The position numbers and the translations under genes are program-made. The notes under the pieces are model-generated. The model worked only from the letters and a program-made list of their open reading frames with translations, ran no database searches and had not been told where the DNA came from. From NCBI GenBank assembly GCA_903813345.2, contig CAIIXF020000004.1, forward strand, positions 6,903,525 to 6,967,524: a stretch of 64,000 nt of DNA, read 5' to 3'. Every line of letters begins with the position of its first letter. Within the stretch, counting starts at the first letter, position 1. Source of the stretch: Owenia fusiformis. Lineage: Eukaryota > Annelida > Polychaeta > Sabellida > Oweniidae. Positions 13,101 to 22,892 of this stretch are shown here, piece after piece.

Positions 13101-14783
13101 AGATGAATGATTCATTTGTTAAATGTTAAACCATGCCATGCATTATGTATAATTTTGAAGATAAATCATTTTTTAACAAAAACAAGGGGTTTTCACTTGG
13201 ATGGTGTCATTTTGTTCAAAAATGATTTATCTTCAAAATTATACATAATACATGGCATGGTTTAACATTTAACATATGAATCATTTGTCTTTAAACTTGG
13301 GTATTGTTTTTTGGCCCACCCTGTAGATTTCCCATGGTGGCGTTCCTCTCAGACAGACAACCTACTCATGGTTTTCACCCAGACATGATATAGTTGAACA
13401 AATAGTTATGAACCACGATGGAGGATACACGATAAGGATATTATAGATGAAGCTAGGACATCTACCTGGCATCACGGGAAATTATTTTAAATTTCTATCT
13501 AGATCAAAGGTCAAAAACCAGGTCAATCTTATATTTATTTTACATTGTAGAGTTAATCGCATGCAATAATGATAATCAAATTGATATCTAATTGCCCTAT
13601 GCATGCTGGCGATTTGATGCTAATACTATCACATCTATCCTCACAAATCTTCACATTTTGGCCGGTCGTTGCAAATGACAGTATTTTGATTAAATATACG
13701 TGTATAATACATTTTAAGATAGCAGAATTAACACTTGAAACAAAAATCAATGGACAAAACGAATTTTGACATTTATAGAATCATTTGAAGTTTCTTATAT
13801 CACGGTCAATAGATTAAATACGTCGGGAAGAACAATATAGGTCTGAGGTCCTGAAATGTTATACAAGCATATAGGGGAAGGGGAAGAAATACATCTGTCG
13901 GATTTTATTGTAAAATGATAAAACCTCTTCTTTTGAGAAGCTTGTACGACCCTAATAATTAAATCAAGTCAGAAGGAGACTAATTTTTGTAAAATGATAA
14001 TCATGATAAAATACCTCATGCAAAAAGTCATAAAACTGTGATAATCCTTCCAACAGGTTGTCACTATTTATTTTCATTCTAATGCCATTTTCCATACATC
14101 GACTACACTTACTAAATGAAGTACAAAGTGTAAAGTGCGATTATAACACAATTGACATGCCAAATATTGTTTTTTTAATTTATAAGGTTAGAGTCAATGC
14201 GATCATTGCCGATCGATCGGGTTTTTATCAATTGTTGTTTTCTTTTCACAAAATTAAAATCGAGTATCTATTCCAGGTAACCTAATACCAAAAAGTAAAT
14301 TATCCGAAAATTAACTTACTATAATAATCAAATAGGGCGTTGAAAATGTGTCATATTCATTTCCATATATCCATATTTCACAGTTTTGATCAAAACAATA
14401 TTATGTGCTTTCATGTTTTAATATTAGTTTTCCAAATTTACGTTCACATCAAGTTCGATGGCGAATATCACATACGAAGTTACAGATACTTTTTAGAAAA
14501 AAAATTTCGAAAATAAAAAGTAGACATCAATAAAGAGACGGAACAATAAAGAATTTGAAAGCATGTTTATTAATGCATTGATTTAAAATATGAAACTATG
14601 TTCAAAAAGGCTCTAATAATCTTTGAAGAACGACTGATATGTAAGCACGGGTCAATTGCACAATTTCAAGGATACCACGAAGGCCTATTTTTAAAAAATG
14701 TGTTCAACTATGATCCACTTACCTACTGACCTCACAGTTGTCAGGAAAACACTTCCGAAAATCGCAATTAATAATTTCCTCAT
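1141..14783 (-). CDS. Secreted protein with four SRCR domains and a Cys-rich, basic C-terminal tail
   Basis: Ten coding exons (5' to 3'): 14783-14723, 9745-9598, 9240-9065, 8683-8411, 7946-7839, 7061-6829, 5279-5186, 4911-4744, 3599-3438 and 1418-1141. They join in frame to 566 aa. The first exon encodes a hydrophobic signal peptide ([17 protein letters not shown]). Each SRCR domain is split over two exons and begins after a phase-1 intron. Approximate domain positions are 24-122, 130-248, 257-362 and 366-470. Domain hallmarks are visible, such as [28 protein letters not shown] and EDAGVTC in domain 1. Domain 3 is divergent and lacks the first Cys (QGIWLPLLD). Residues 475-566 form a Cys-rich, sushi-like region ending in [12 protein letters not shown] proteins are typically secreted or cell-surface binding proteins, often in innate immunity; ligand unknown. 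The domain-1 internal intron is best read as GC-AG, which restores [13 protein letters not shown] alternative (exon ends 9585 and 9221) is less convincing. The signal exon is about 5 kb upstream but matches in phase. Confidence 0.85.
1808..3246. mobile_element. Foldback (long-TIR) element with G+C-rich arms
   Basis: The arms at about 1808-2110 and 2941-3246 are near-perfect reverse complements of about 300 bp, starting with GGCCTATTAGTATAAAG. Both arms are studded with ACGCCCGT / ACGGGCGT motifs at irregular spacing. The roughly 830-bp middle is A+T-rich, with no recognisable transposase. It lies in the last intron of the SRCR gene (between exons 3599-3438 and 1418-1141). It is interpreted as a non-autonomous DNA transposon. 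Confidence 0.75.
3733..3786 (-). repeat. tRNA-derived SINE fragment (B-box only)
   Basis: On the minus strand the sequence GGTTGTGAGTTCGATTCCC contains a good RNA polymerase III B box (TTCGATTCC). No convincing A box or tRNA fold surrounds it. This fits the head of a tRNA-derived SINE better than a tRNA gene. Confidence 0.35.
3839..4012. mobile_element. Small TIR element (MITE), family copy 1
   Basis: Begins CCGGTGTGAAAG and ends CTTTTACACC, imperfect inverted termini. The interior (GGCCCTTACTGGCCCT, AGGTCACCATATAAATCAAT) recurs at about 50291-50418, and the termini recur at 59250-59324, so this is a dispersed family. Confidence 0.6.
4322..4760. repeat. Tandem array of about 112 bp carrying copies of a 5' splice site
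   Basis: Four copies start at about 4322, 4435, 4545 and 4657 (ATTGCATTCGGCGTACAACT). On the minus strand each unit holds the last 15-20 bases of the SRCR-4 exon 4911-4744 followed by its donor. The genuine donor abuts 4744; copies lie next to 4634, 4522 and 4411. All extra copies are on the intron side. Confidence 0.8.
5627..6422. mobile_element. TIR element in an SRCR-gene intron
   Basis: Termini are ACACTCCCCTCCATAAGTTT and its reverse complement ending at 6422. Inverted similarity continues inward (TTTGATGAATTTTTGAAAAT against its complement near 6210). It has no transposase. Diverged relatives occur at about 15840-16230 and 34450-35125, which share the AATGGGAGAGGTTT block. Confidence 0.7.
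9217..9434. repeat. 41-bp tandem array carrying copies of a 3' splice site
   Basis: Copies start at 9217, 9258, 9299, 9340, 9382 and 9421 (plus-strand consensus GCATTCTTATGTACAATTGG then ATCTCTACAAAGGATTGCAAC). On the minus strand each unit contains TTTGTAG|AGATCC and ATAAG|AATGC, that is, the acceptor and first bases of SRCR-1 exon 9240-9065. The array extends into the intron. Confidence 0.8.
9592..9598 (-). other. Probable GC 5' splice site (GC-AG intron) in the SRCR gene
   Basis: Read on the minus strand, the exon ends ...TCTAG and the intron starts GCAAGT, a perfect GC-donor consensus. Paired with the acceptor CCTTTGTAG at about 9241, it gives an uninterrupted SRCR domain with VHKNAYFG, close to the spacing seen in scavenger-receptor SRCR domains. 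The nearest GT alternatives (att|gtattc at 9584) are poor donors. Confidence 0.5.
10680..11601 (+). pseudogene. Decayed LINE retrotransposon fragment (reverse-transcriptase C-terminal end)
   Basis: Several frames recall the end of a LINE ORF2: a stretch with [14 protein letters not shown] near 10750, [10 protein letters not shown] near 11380, then the open piece 11419-11601 with [10 protein letters not shown]. This resembles the zinc-binding knuckle (ETxxHLFxxC) after the RT domain of LINEs. Frameshifts and stops separate these pieces, so it is a dead copy. It sits in the first (5 kb) intron of the SRCR gene, opposite in strand to the host. Confidence 0.5.
12590..12720. repeat. Dispersed repeat fragment (relative of 26374-26712)
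   Basis: Shares ATTTAAATATGAATAG, GGTTAATCCGGTTGCCGAC and AATACAAGC with the element at 26374-26712, in a degenerate form. Confidence 0.4.
13067..13324. mobile_element. Palindromic MITE, mariner-like TIR (ACAGGGTGGGCCAAAAAA)
   Basis: A 258-bp hairpin. The two arms of about 110 bp are near-perfect reverse complements around a short loop. The termini match the first 18-20 bases of the 1.1 kb element at 45781-46901, so the two belong to one family and this is an internally deleted copy. Confidence 0.8.
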
Positions 14784-15839
14784 CCTCTGAGTAGAAATGC
14801 CTTTGAACGATCCTGCAGAAATACCAGAGAGCTGCACGCCTTTCTATTTCTATATCGATATTGAGTTATGATGATTTATCAATCGCTCATAAATAGTTAA
14901 CCAGTGCAGGGTATATTATAGCCGATATCATCAAGAAATTTGCATATATTGCACATTCATACAAACTGCTACCGCAAAAACCCAAGTTCTTGAAACTGCG
15001 ATGGCAATTTTCATCCAGTTTTTCAATTTATATAGTACTGATGCAATAGATGTTGACATTATCGAGCTTGCTAAGGCCTTTGATCATCATTGGGTCATAA
15101 TGACGTTCCACAGGGAACAACGCATCAATCTGATGTCTTCATTACAATAGAGCTTCAACTGATAAATTGCAAACAATTGTGCAATTGATACCTTCATTTG
15201 TCGTTTATGATTCACTTATTTGATGTAGCGTTTATAGATTTTGCTCGTATGTATCTTTAATCTCTGTAATACAAAGTGAATACATGTATCTAAACGTCAT
15301 TTGTCATTCAGATATCGCGTTTTCTTCTTTCACCTGAATTTAATTTAACTTTCTATCTTGCATTTTCAAATGTTGGATGCATCGTTGGTTCTGTTCGTGG
15401 CCTTTTTAATTTATTCAACTTTTAACAGGACTTATACCTTTCGCACATCGATCGATCATCTCAAATTTCCAAAGAATCTTATCGCTAATATTATAAATAT
15501 TCGAGAAAAAATTTAACTACACTACCTACAAAATGCATGTATAGTTAATTTATTTTAAGTTTACTTTAACATCGGGTAATTTCTTCAAAACTGAACGAGA
15601 ACAGGTGGGTTTGGCCGCAACCTGTTGTTCTTCTTCTTACCTCGCATTGTGATATATTATATTTCTATCTTTGTTTTTACCTATATTGAATCGTATAATC
15701 CCGATCCGCTAGAAACGGATTTATTTTTATCTCCTTGATATTTTCCCGAATGATATATGGATACTCCGTTGTAATGAGTTATTGATATACTTTTGGTCTT
15801 GGGGTAAAGGGTCAAACCATAAGAGGACACAATTCGAGA

Positions 15840-16230
15840 TGTTCCCAAAATAATAATTATGTGTCAATGTATGCAATGTATCCATCTATCCAATTTGCAA
15901 ACTTTGTTTAATAAAAAAACTATACGTTCTACACGTTCAACAAAGTTACAGGTCTCCAAAGTCAGAATTATTTTTCAAGAAACCTCTCCCACTGAAATAA
16001 GACAAGAGACAAAAAATGATTTTCAAAATTGACTTTGAAGATCTGTAATTTTAATGTTCACTAAGTAAACTTAACACTTAACACTTAACATAATTTTCTG
16101 TATAAACGTATTTTTGATGAAGCATTTACTGAATAGATATCCAGAAATCTGATTAGCCCCAAACCAACCATTGGTTAACATGGTAATGAAATTTTTCGAA
16201 AATTCATCAAAGGATGAGTATCGATATGGT
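15840..16230. repeat. Degenerate copy of the 5627-6422 element
   Basis: Contains the reverse complement of the AATGGGAGAGGTTT block and flanking sequence (AAACCTCTCCCACTGAAATA), plus the CAAAATTGACTTTGAAG segment seen in 5940-6030. The termini are not recognisable. Confidence 0.5.
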
Positions 16231-16351
16231 GAACTGAATTTCACAATTTATTTCACTTAAACCAACCATTAAAAACATTCTGTAAAAACACGGTCCTTTA
16301 TGCAATGTTGACTCATTGACAACAATTTAATGCGAAAATTATTCACAGTAT

Positions 16352-17351
16352 ACAGGGTGTCCGGAAAGTAAAGATACAAATGCTCTAACTTCAATAGATT
16401 TACCTGTTGTGAGATATAATTGCTACAGATTGTAAAATGACATTTCAACAATATATCATGTAACTGTCATGACATATAGATTCAAAATGAAAAGGTTATG
16501 GTCGTTATGGTAACGGGAGTTGGGGGTATGTGGAGCAGCGTCACAATTCATTTTTATTGTCTTTTATAAATCTTTTTCCTATTCCTATCATCTTGGCACT
16601 TAACTCATTTGTTCCTATAAAACATCAAATTATGTCCCACAACAGCATGAAGATTAGTACTCTGTTATTTTATCATTTAACATGACTACTATTATCCAGT
16701 ATTATGTTTTCCCCACATTATCTATATGTTCATGGTGCATCTTGACCAGAGATTCAAAGACCGGACAAAACCGCTGCTGTTTGTCTTCAGATTGCTGATA
16801 ACATTCGCTACTAGTTGAGTCTCATTTGAATACTGAAATTCTAACAGATTAAATATCGCTTTGAGATGCTCATTAAGGTAAAAGTCTAAAGGGGCCTTTT
16901 CAGGTAAATATGGGACATTGTAAAAAAGGTTTAGTGTCAAGACACTCCATTTTGAGATTTGTTGGCTTTGCTTTGTGAACTGGTGCATTTTTGTGGAGGT
17001 GGAATATTGACTTTCCTTATTAACCCAGGGAACTTATATTTTAAGCACTTCTATAATATTTCTTTGATTACACTGATGACATATAACATAGTTCTGACAT
17101 GTATCAATGACACCATTATACATAAGAGAACAAAATAGCAACAATAATATAATATTCAAGAAAACAAAACACTGGTAGAAAACACAATGATGAAGACTGT
17201 ATCAAATGGTTATATTTCAGCAATTAATCAGATTTTAGCTATGATCTGGTACTGTAATAATGTTCCTCTACAATCTGTAGCAATTTCATTGCAAAACTCC
17301 TAAATCTCTTAAAATTAGAGTATTTGTATCTTTACTTTTCGGACACCCTGT
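16352..17351 (-). mobile_element. 1.0 kb mariner-like element with a transposase remnant
   Basis: Perfect inverted termini ACAGGGTGTCCGGAAAGTAA at 16352 and their complement ending at 17351, flanked by TA. Inside, the minus-strand stretch 16988-16722 reads PEKAPLDFYLNEHLKAIF. This resembles the SPDLxPxDFFLWGxLK block near the C-terminal end of mariner-like DDE transposases. The remaining catalytic regions are missing, so the element is non-autonomous. Confidence 0.7.
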
Positions 17352-17428
17352 ATATTTTATATAACTGTTTTTATTAACATTTTTTGTTTTTTGAGTGCAA
17401 TTGTTTATAAGGGGGGGGGTATTTGAGA

Positions 17429-17706
17429 TATGCCTGGGTCACATATGCTCCGATTCATCGACCGGGGCCCGGCCGATTGAGTGTTTTGTTCAATATTGTA
17501 TTCAATTTTGAACAAAATACTCAATCGGCCGGACGCCGTAGTGAAAATCGGGGAAAATGTGACCAAGGCAATACGGAACAACCTCTGTAATGCCTGGGTC
17601 ACATTTCCCCAGATTCGGCCGGCGCCCGGCTGCTTGAGTATTTGTTTAAAACTGAACACAATTTTGAACCGCCGCCCGATAAATCGGAGCAAATGTGACC
17701 CATGGT
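17429..17706. mobile_element. Two tandem short G+C-rich TIR elements
   Basis: Each unit starts TGCCTGGGTCACAT and ends ATGTGACC(A/C): 17429-17572 and 17589-17706. Interiors are rich in GGCCGG / CGGCGCCCGG palindromic motifs. The 1.6 kb element at 40974-42603 has the same ends. Confidence 0.65.
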
Positions 17707-18695
17707 TCATCTGAAAAGTGTTCCACTATCAAGGCGTTGTTCCGCTTCAAAGGGTTAGATAAACATCAAATCATTAGACCATGAAACAGTCAAAAGTGTT
17801 TCACTAACAACCTAGTTCTACTTGAGCGGTTTTACCGCCTTCATCATTTATTTTGTTGTATCAAACACTTTTTTCCTCAATGAATGCCACGTTATAAAAA
17901 CCTAGAAAATAACAAGAAAATAAATAATTCCTTCTTCATCGGGTAATGTACAAGATAAACGTAAACTGCAATTTGATGTTCGTTTGTATTGTATTGTATT
18001 TTGTTTACCACCAATGAAGGTAAGCAATACCTCTTGGGTATATCCCGTATATATACGGTCGTAATTTACGTAATTAACCTGGACGATAGACCAAGAAACC
18101 CCTCCCTGGAGGAGCCCTGTGTCCTTTTATGTGCACTTAAACAGAGACATACAAATACACACCACTAGTCTACACAGCTTTTTGTACGAGTTGCGGACCA
18201 CTCAGATATATGCAATATCACGTGTTGCATAAAATGTCAAAGAGGTTCCCTGTTAGATACAAATACACTCTACTATTCCTTGCATTTGGTGTTCATGAGC
18301 AACCCATTTGGCTTATTAGTAATGGTAATGTTATTTGCTTTTATATGTCTGCTGCTTATGAATGGTTTATTGGATGACTGTTAGATATTAATAAGGTACT
18401 TTCAAAATGATACTATACAATACAATTAGACAAAGAGAATATCTTTTCTAGGTGTTAGGTATAGTAGAGTGAAATATTAACGTTGTCAAACACTTCTGTC
18501 GCGATTCAACGAATATTCGAACATGACTGTGTTCACGCCTTCTATAAACTGTAAACTGTAAGTCAACATTTCACCCGGGGTATATTCGCGAAGAATAACC
18601 CTGGTAATACGTGCAATGTGTGACTTCATAACGGCGGGTCGTAGTAATGGCAAACCCGAAACATTTTGGTGAGTTTTCATGTTCGAATCGTAATA

Positions 18696-18863
18696 TAGAC
18701 CTCAGACTGAGCAGAGGTAATATCGTTGAATACACCCCTTAGGGCTAGGAACAAAAGCTTTCGATCCCCTCACTCCCTTCGGTCGTCCGGGGTACAGAAA
18801 ACGCTTGTGGCTACCCCTGCGGGGTGTATTCGACAATATTACCCCTGCTCTTCGGTCTATATT
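18696..18863. repeat. Foldback repeat of about 170 bp
   Basis: TAGACC...GAGCAGAGGTAATATCG and GAATACACCCC on the left pair with GGGGTGTATTCGACAATATT and CTGCTC...GGTCTATA on the right. No coding content. Confidence 0.6.
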
Positions 18864-19479
18864 TCTTAATCAATACAATCGAACGTTCTGCACCTTTTCA
18901 TGTGTGATTATTGAACTGTGAAGAAATTGTCTGGATGTCAGATTTTTTGTCATGTTACAGTAATTACAACAATCTGTTCTCGTTTGAGTGGCATGTGTAC
19001 AGTCACGCTTTAACAACTTGTCCTTCAGTCAGTCACGCAATGTCAGAGAAAGCTTCGCATCATGTCATATTACATGTCATAACTGCTGTCAGTGATGATC
19101 ATGAATTCAAAAAGTCTGGATAGCCTTTTGATTCCAAAGAAACGTTATTACCTTATAAGTAAAATAGCCGCATCGGCAAATATTACTCCCTGATTTGTAA
19201 TATAGTCAATTAGCGGCAATACAGCAGTAAGGAAATACCCATTAATAAACATGCGCGCTTTAAATAAAAGCTTCTACCATTGTTGTATTTATGTATTATT
19301 TTCAATTTTTATTTTTTTCAATAATAAGACATCACATTTTTCAAAATATGGCTCTGCGACAGCGTGCTAAGTCTGTCCTTTAATTTATATTACATGTGTA
19401 CATGTTTTTATAATGATCGCTGGCTGCGTCGCCGCTTGGATCTATACTGAAATTAGACATCAAAAAAATTATAAAAATT

Positions 19480-19630
19480 ATTTGTTGAAAACACATGAGC
19501 GTGTAATTTGCACGGTAGCATTTGCACTACAAGGCTTATTGTTCTTTATAGTGATACCTAGGGAGGACACTCATTAAAATATTATGCAATTCACTTACAC
19601 CGCGGTCATACAAAAATACAGCCTATAATA
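19480..19630. repeat. Dispersed repeat, copy A
   Basis: TTGTTGAAAACACATGAGCG through CAAAAATACAGCC is about 80 percent similar by eye to 51490-51625, including TTATTGTTCTTTATAGTGAT. Function unknown. Confidence 0.5.
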
Positions 19631-20224
19631 AGATAGAATATGTAAGATTACCATATTGGTATGGGTGAGATCTTTTTAAAGAAAAAATTAGTTTTGAATG
19701 CTGCTTCAAGACAGAAAAATAAATGAATATTCAGTGTAGGTAACCTATACGCATCATTTAGCAATTAATGTATAACGGTTTAAGAATAAGTATTATTGAG
19801 AAAATAGTTGGTCGTGAAAATATCTAATGACATACGAATGATAATTTATGATACGTGTAAATACGAGTATATCACTATGCCCTTATTCTAGCGAATAAAA
19901 CAAGGTTATTTACACAGTAAAGGTAAACATTAAACACCTACTTTTAGAACACGTATTTGCCGACGATATAAATGTAAAGCTATGATTGTATTATATTAAA
20001 AAGATCTATGGTATAACATATTGCAAACGAGCGATATATTTTAAAAATGTATGATATATACATCAAGTGTTTGTGATATATTTACATATTAGGTCTAAAC
20101 GATGTGTAATGGTAACAATAAATTTATTTAAATATACTTGACGACTCATTGAAATGCTTAATAAATGTATGATATAGACCGGGATTATTGATGTTTTTGT
20201 ATCTTTATTTTCTCCCAAATGAAC

Positions 20225-21279
20225 ATACGAGGGTATATCATAAAGTTCTCATAATATCTCTCTAATTTTTTTATTTTTCAATATATTCTAATGAAATTTT
20301 CAGGAAATCTGCAGTATAGAACACTGTATTAATCTATCAAAAAATATTTGATATAACAGAAAAATTAAATAAGTAATGGTTGCCATAGTAACCGGAAATC
20401 AAGGCACCCGGGGCAAATAAAAATAATTGAGAAAATGAGCTTAATTAACCATGTTTACATACATATAAGAAACTCTCATAAATTATCAAACACATTAAAA
20501 TGTTATGTTAAATATGTTAAATGCTTTTACTATAAAATAAATTGATCATGTGAATTATGTGATGTCTTAGGGGATGCTTACATGCTTCATTAGATGTGAT
20601 ACCAGACTCTGGGAATCAAAGCTTAATGATCATGATGATAATGATAATGATCAGAAATGACAGAGTAAGATAATGCATAGATGCAGAGATCATCAGAAAA
20701 ATAAAATTCATACTAACAAAAAGTTTGGTTAAGTTCGAAAAGTCCTTTGATCATACTAAAGATGATCTAAAACAAATATGTTGCAAAGTTATCAACAAAA
20801 TTACCCCCCTATTTGTGGTCTAAACATATTTAAGATAAACTAAAGGGGGAAAATCGACTTTCCTTGGAATATTTGACAAAACAGTTGTAGTGCCTAACAA
20901 CACTTCTAATGATGCATTACAATCATCCATTATGAGATCACACAATTCACATGGCCATTATAATTGTTCAAAAGCAGCGGTCAAGAATACATGGCATTTA
21001 AAAATTTGATGTGTTTCATAGCTTATTTGATAACTTATTATGCATTTAAACATGGTTAGTTGGGGCTATTCTTGCACAATTTTTTATTTGCCCCGGGTGC
21101 CTTGATTTCGGGTTACTATGGCAACCATTTCTTAAATGATATTTCTGTTGTACCAAATATTTTTTGATAGATTAATACAGCATTCTATACTACACATTCT
21201 GTGAAAAATTCATCAGAATATATTGAAAAATAAAAAAATTAGAGAGATATTATGAGAACTTTATGATATACCCTCGTAT
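20225..21279. mobile_element. 1.05 kb element with TIRs of about 220 bp (ATACGAGGGTATATCA)
   Basis: Arms 20225-20440 and 21070-21279 are reverse complements (ATACGAGGGTATATCATAAA at the tips, GGCACCCGGGGCAAATAAAA inside). No transposase is readable. The tip resembles that of 32104-33207 (TACGAGGGGTGATCC), suggesting a shared superfamily. Confidence 0.75.
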
Positions 21280-22892
21280 GCCCCACACTTAACTATTTTG
21301 TTGATAAGTGTTGAAGATGCTCTTCAACTGGTCTTATGACGGACTCATCATTTCCTCATATAATTATCAATACGTGCCATTTGTGACTGGTCATTGGATA
21401 TTTTTAAGTCAACAATCCGTATACATTGTACGTCCTCTAGTCTTAGAAGGTTGGCCCTGTTCGGTTTAATGTTTAACTACTTCTGATTTAACTGTACGTT
21501 AAAATACAACATTGATTTAAATGTATGCCTTTAAACATGTACAATTCTTTAACTTGTAAACATTCAGTATTTTGTCAAACACAGTCTATCGTTTATAAAG
21601 GATACAGGTTACCGGGAGTATTGCTGTAAACAAGTGCATCATATATATTCATACATACGCAAGATCCGTTAGGGGGTTACAAAAGGTAGTCATATAGTGA
21701 ATTCTGTTTGGATGCGACTGACGTAGAATCGACCTTAACAGGCAGTGATATGTAAGTAACTATTACCATTTATAATAATTATTACATTTTAAGCCACCAA
21801 GAAAAAATACATATTTTAGTTTACTGTAGTAGTTTACTGTTATAATTTTTATTTTTCAGGTAGTGACAAACTGTCAGTGCCTCGTTCATAGTCTAGCAAA
21901 TGCATATATTTGATAAAATAGGCAAGCAAAATGGCCACTGGGGGGGCAAACATTACGAAGGGAACTTAATAAGAAATGGGGTATATTGAAAAGTACGACA
22001 ATGGGCAACATGAAAATAATCTCAAACTAAACATGAAACATATAAGTATGCCACAAACTCAGAGTTAGCATGAATAATATCTAGATTATCTAATAGTACA
22101 CATGTGATTTAACATTTTCAAGGCCATGGTAATTTATTAACACAGTAATATTTTATATCAGATAACGTACTAAGATGCACTAACGATTATGTATGTCCAA
22201 TTTGAATGCCGATTTAATAATGAGCATTGCCTGTATACACATATCCCCATTCTGATACTCTGACCATCTCTGCAATATGACATATCCCCGTCACGAATCC
22301 GTAGTGACCAGAATATACACGGTGTCCATAAAGTCTCTAAAATGACAAAATAAAGTTTGTGTAAGATGTAAAAAATACTTCATGGGCGCCGTGTACAATG
22401 AGACACAGACCATTCGTTCACCCTCCAGTGAAAAATAATATTTTAAACCTAAACTACTTGGTACTTACTACTGAAGTTTGGAGAAGATTCCAATATAACT
22501 AAAAAAATAATCTTGAAAACAAAGAGGTGTCTTCTTGTGCATTGTGTATTTATCAAATGATGCACTCAACTATGATGGCAAACCATATGTTATATGCATC
22601 GATTTATAATTTAGGCGTCAGAGTTCGGCATATGTAACAAAATGTTACACTCCCGGGGTTACACTTCTCCAATAACTTACCAAGTCTGTATACTCTAGTT
22701 TTCAAATATGCAATTGGTTTTTGATAATACTGAATATTAAAAGAGTTATTATAGAAAAAGTGACCCTTGAATAATTCTGTCTGGGCTACTATTTATTATA
22801 TGGCTAAACTAGCAAAAGAAAAATACATATTCGGCAAATCACAAGAGAATTGATGGTAATCAATATGAAAATGTATTCTTTTTAAATTACAG

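Larger units (their letters stand above)
14784..22892. other. Intergenic region between the SRCR and USP genes
   Basis: No host coding exon is supported here. It holds the divergent upstream regions of the SRCR (minus) and USP (plus) genes and several separately listed elements (15840-16230, 16352-17351, 17429-17706, 18696-18863, 19480-19630, 20225-21279). The remainder is A+T-rich sequence without recognisable content. No clear promoter motif can be assigned. Confidence 0.5.
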
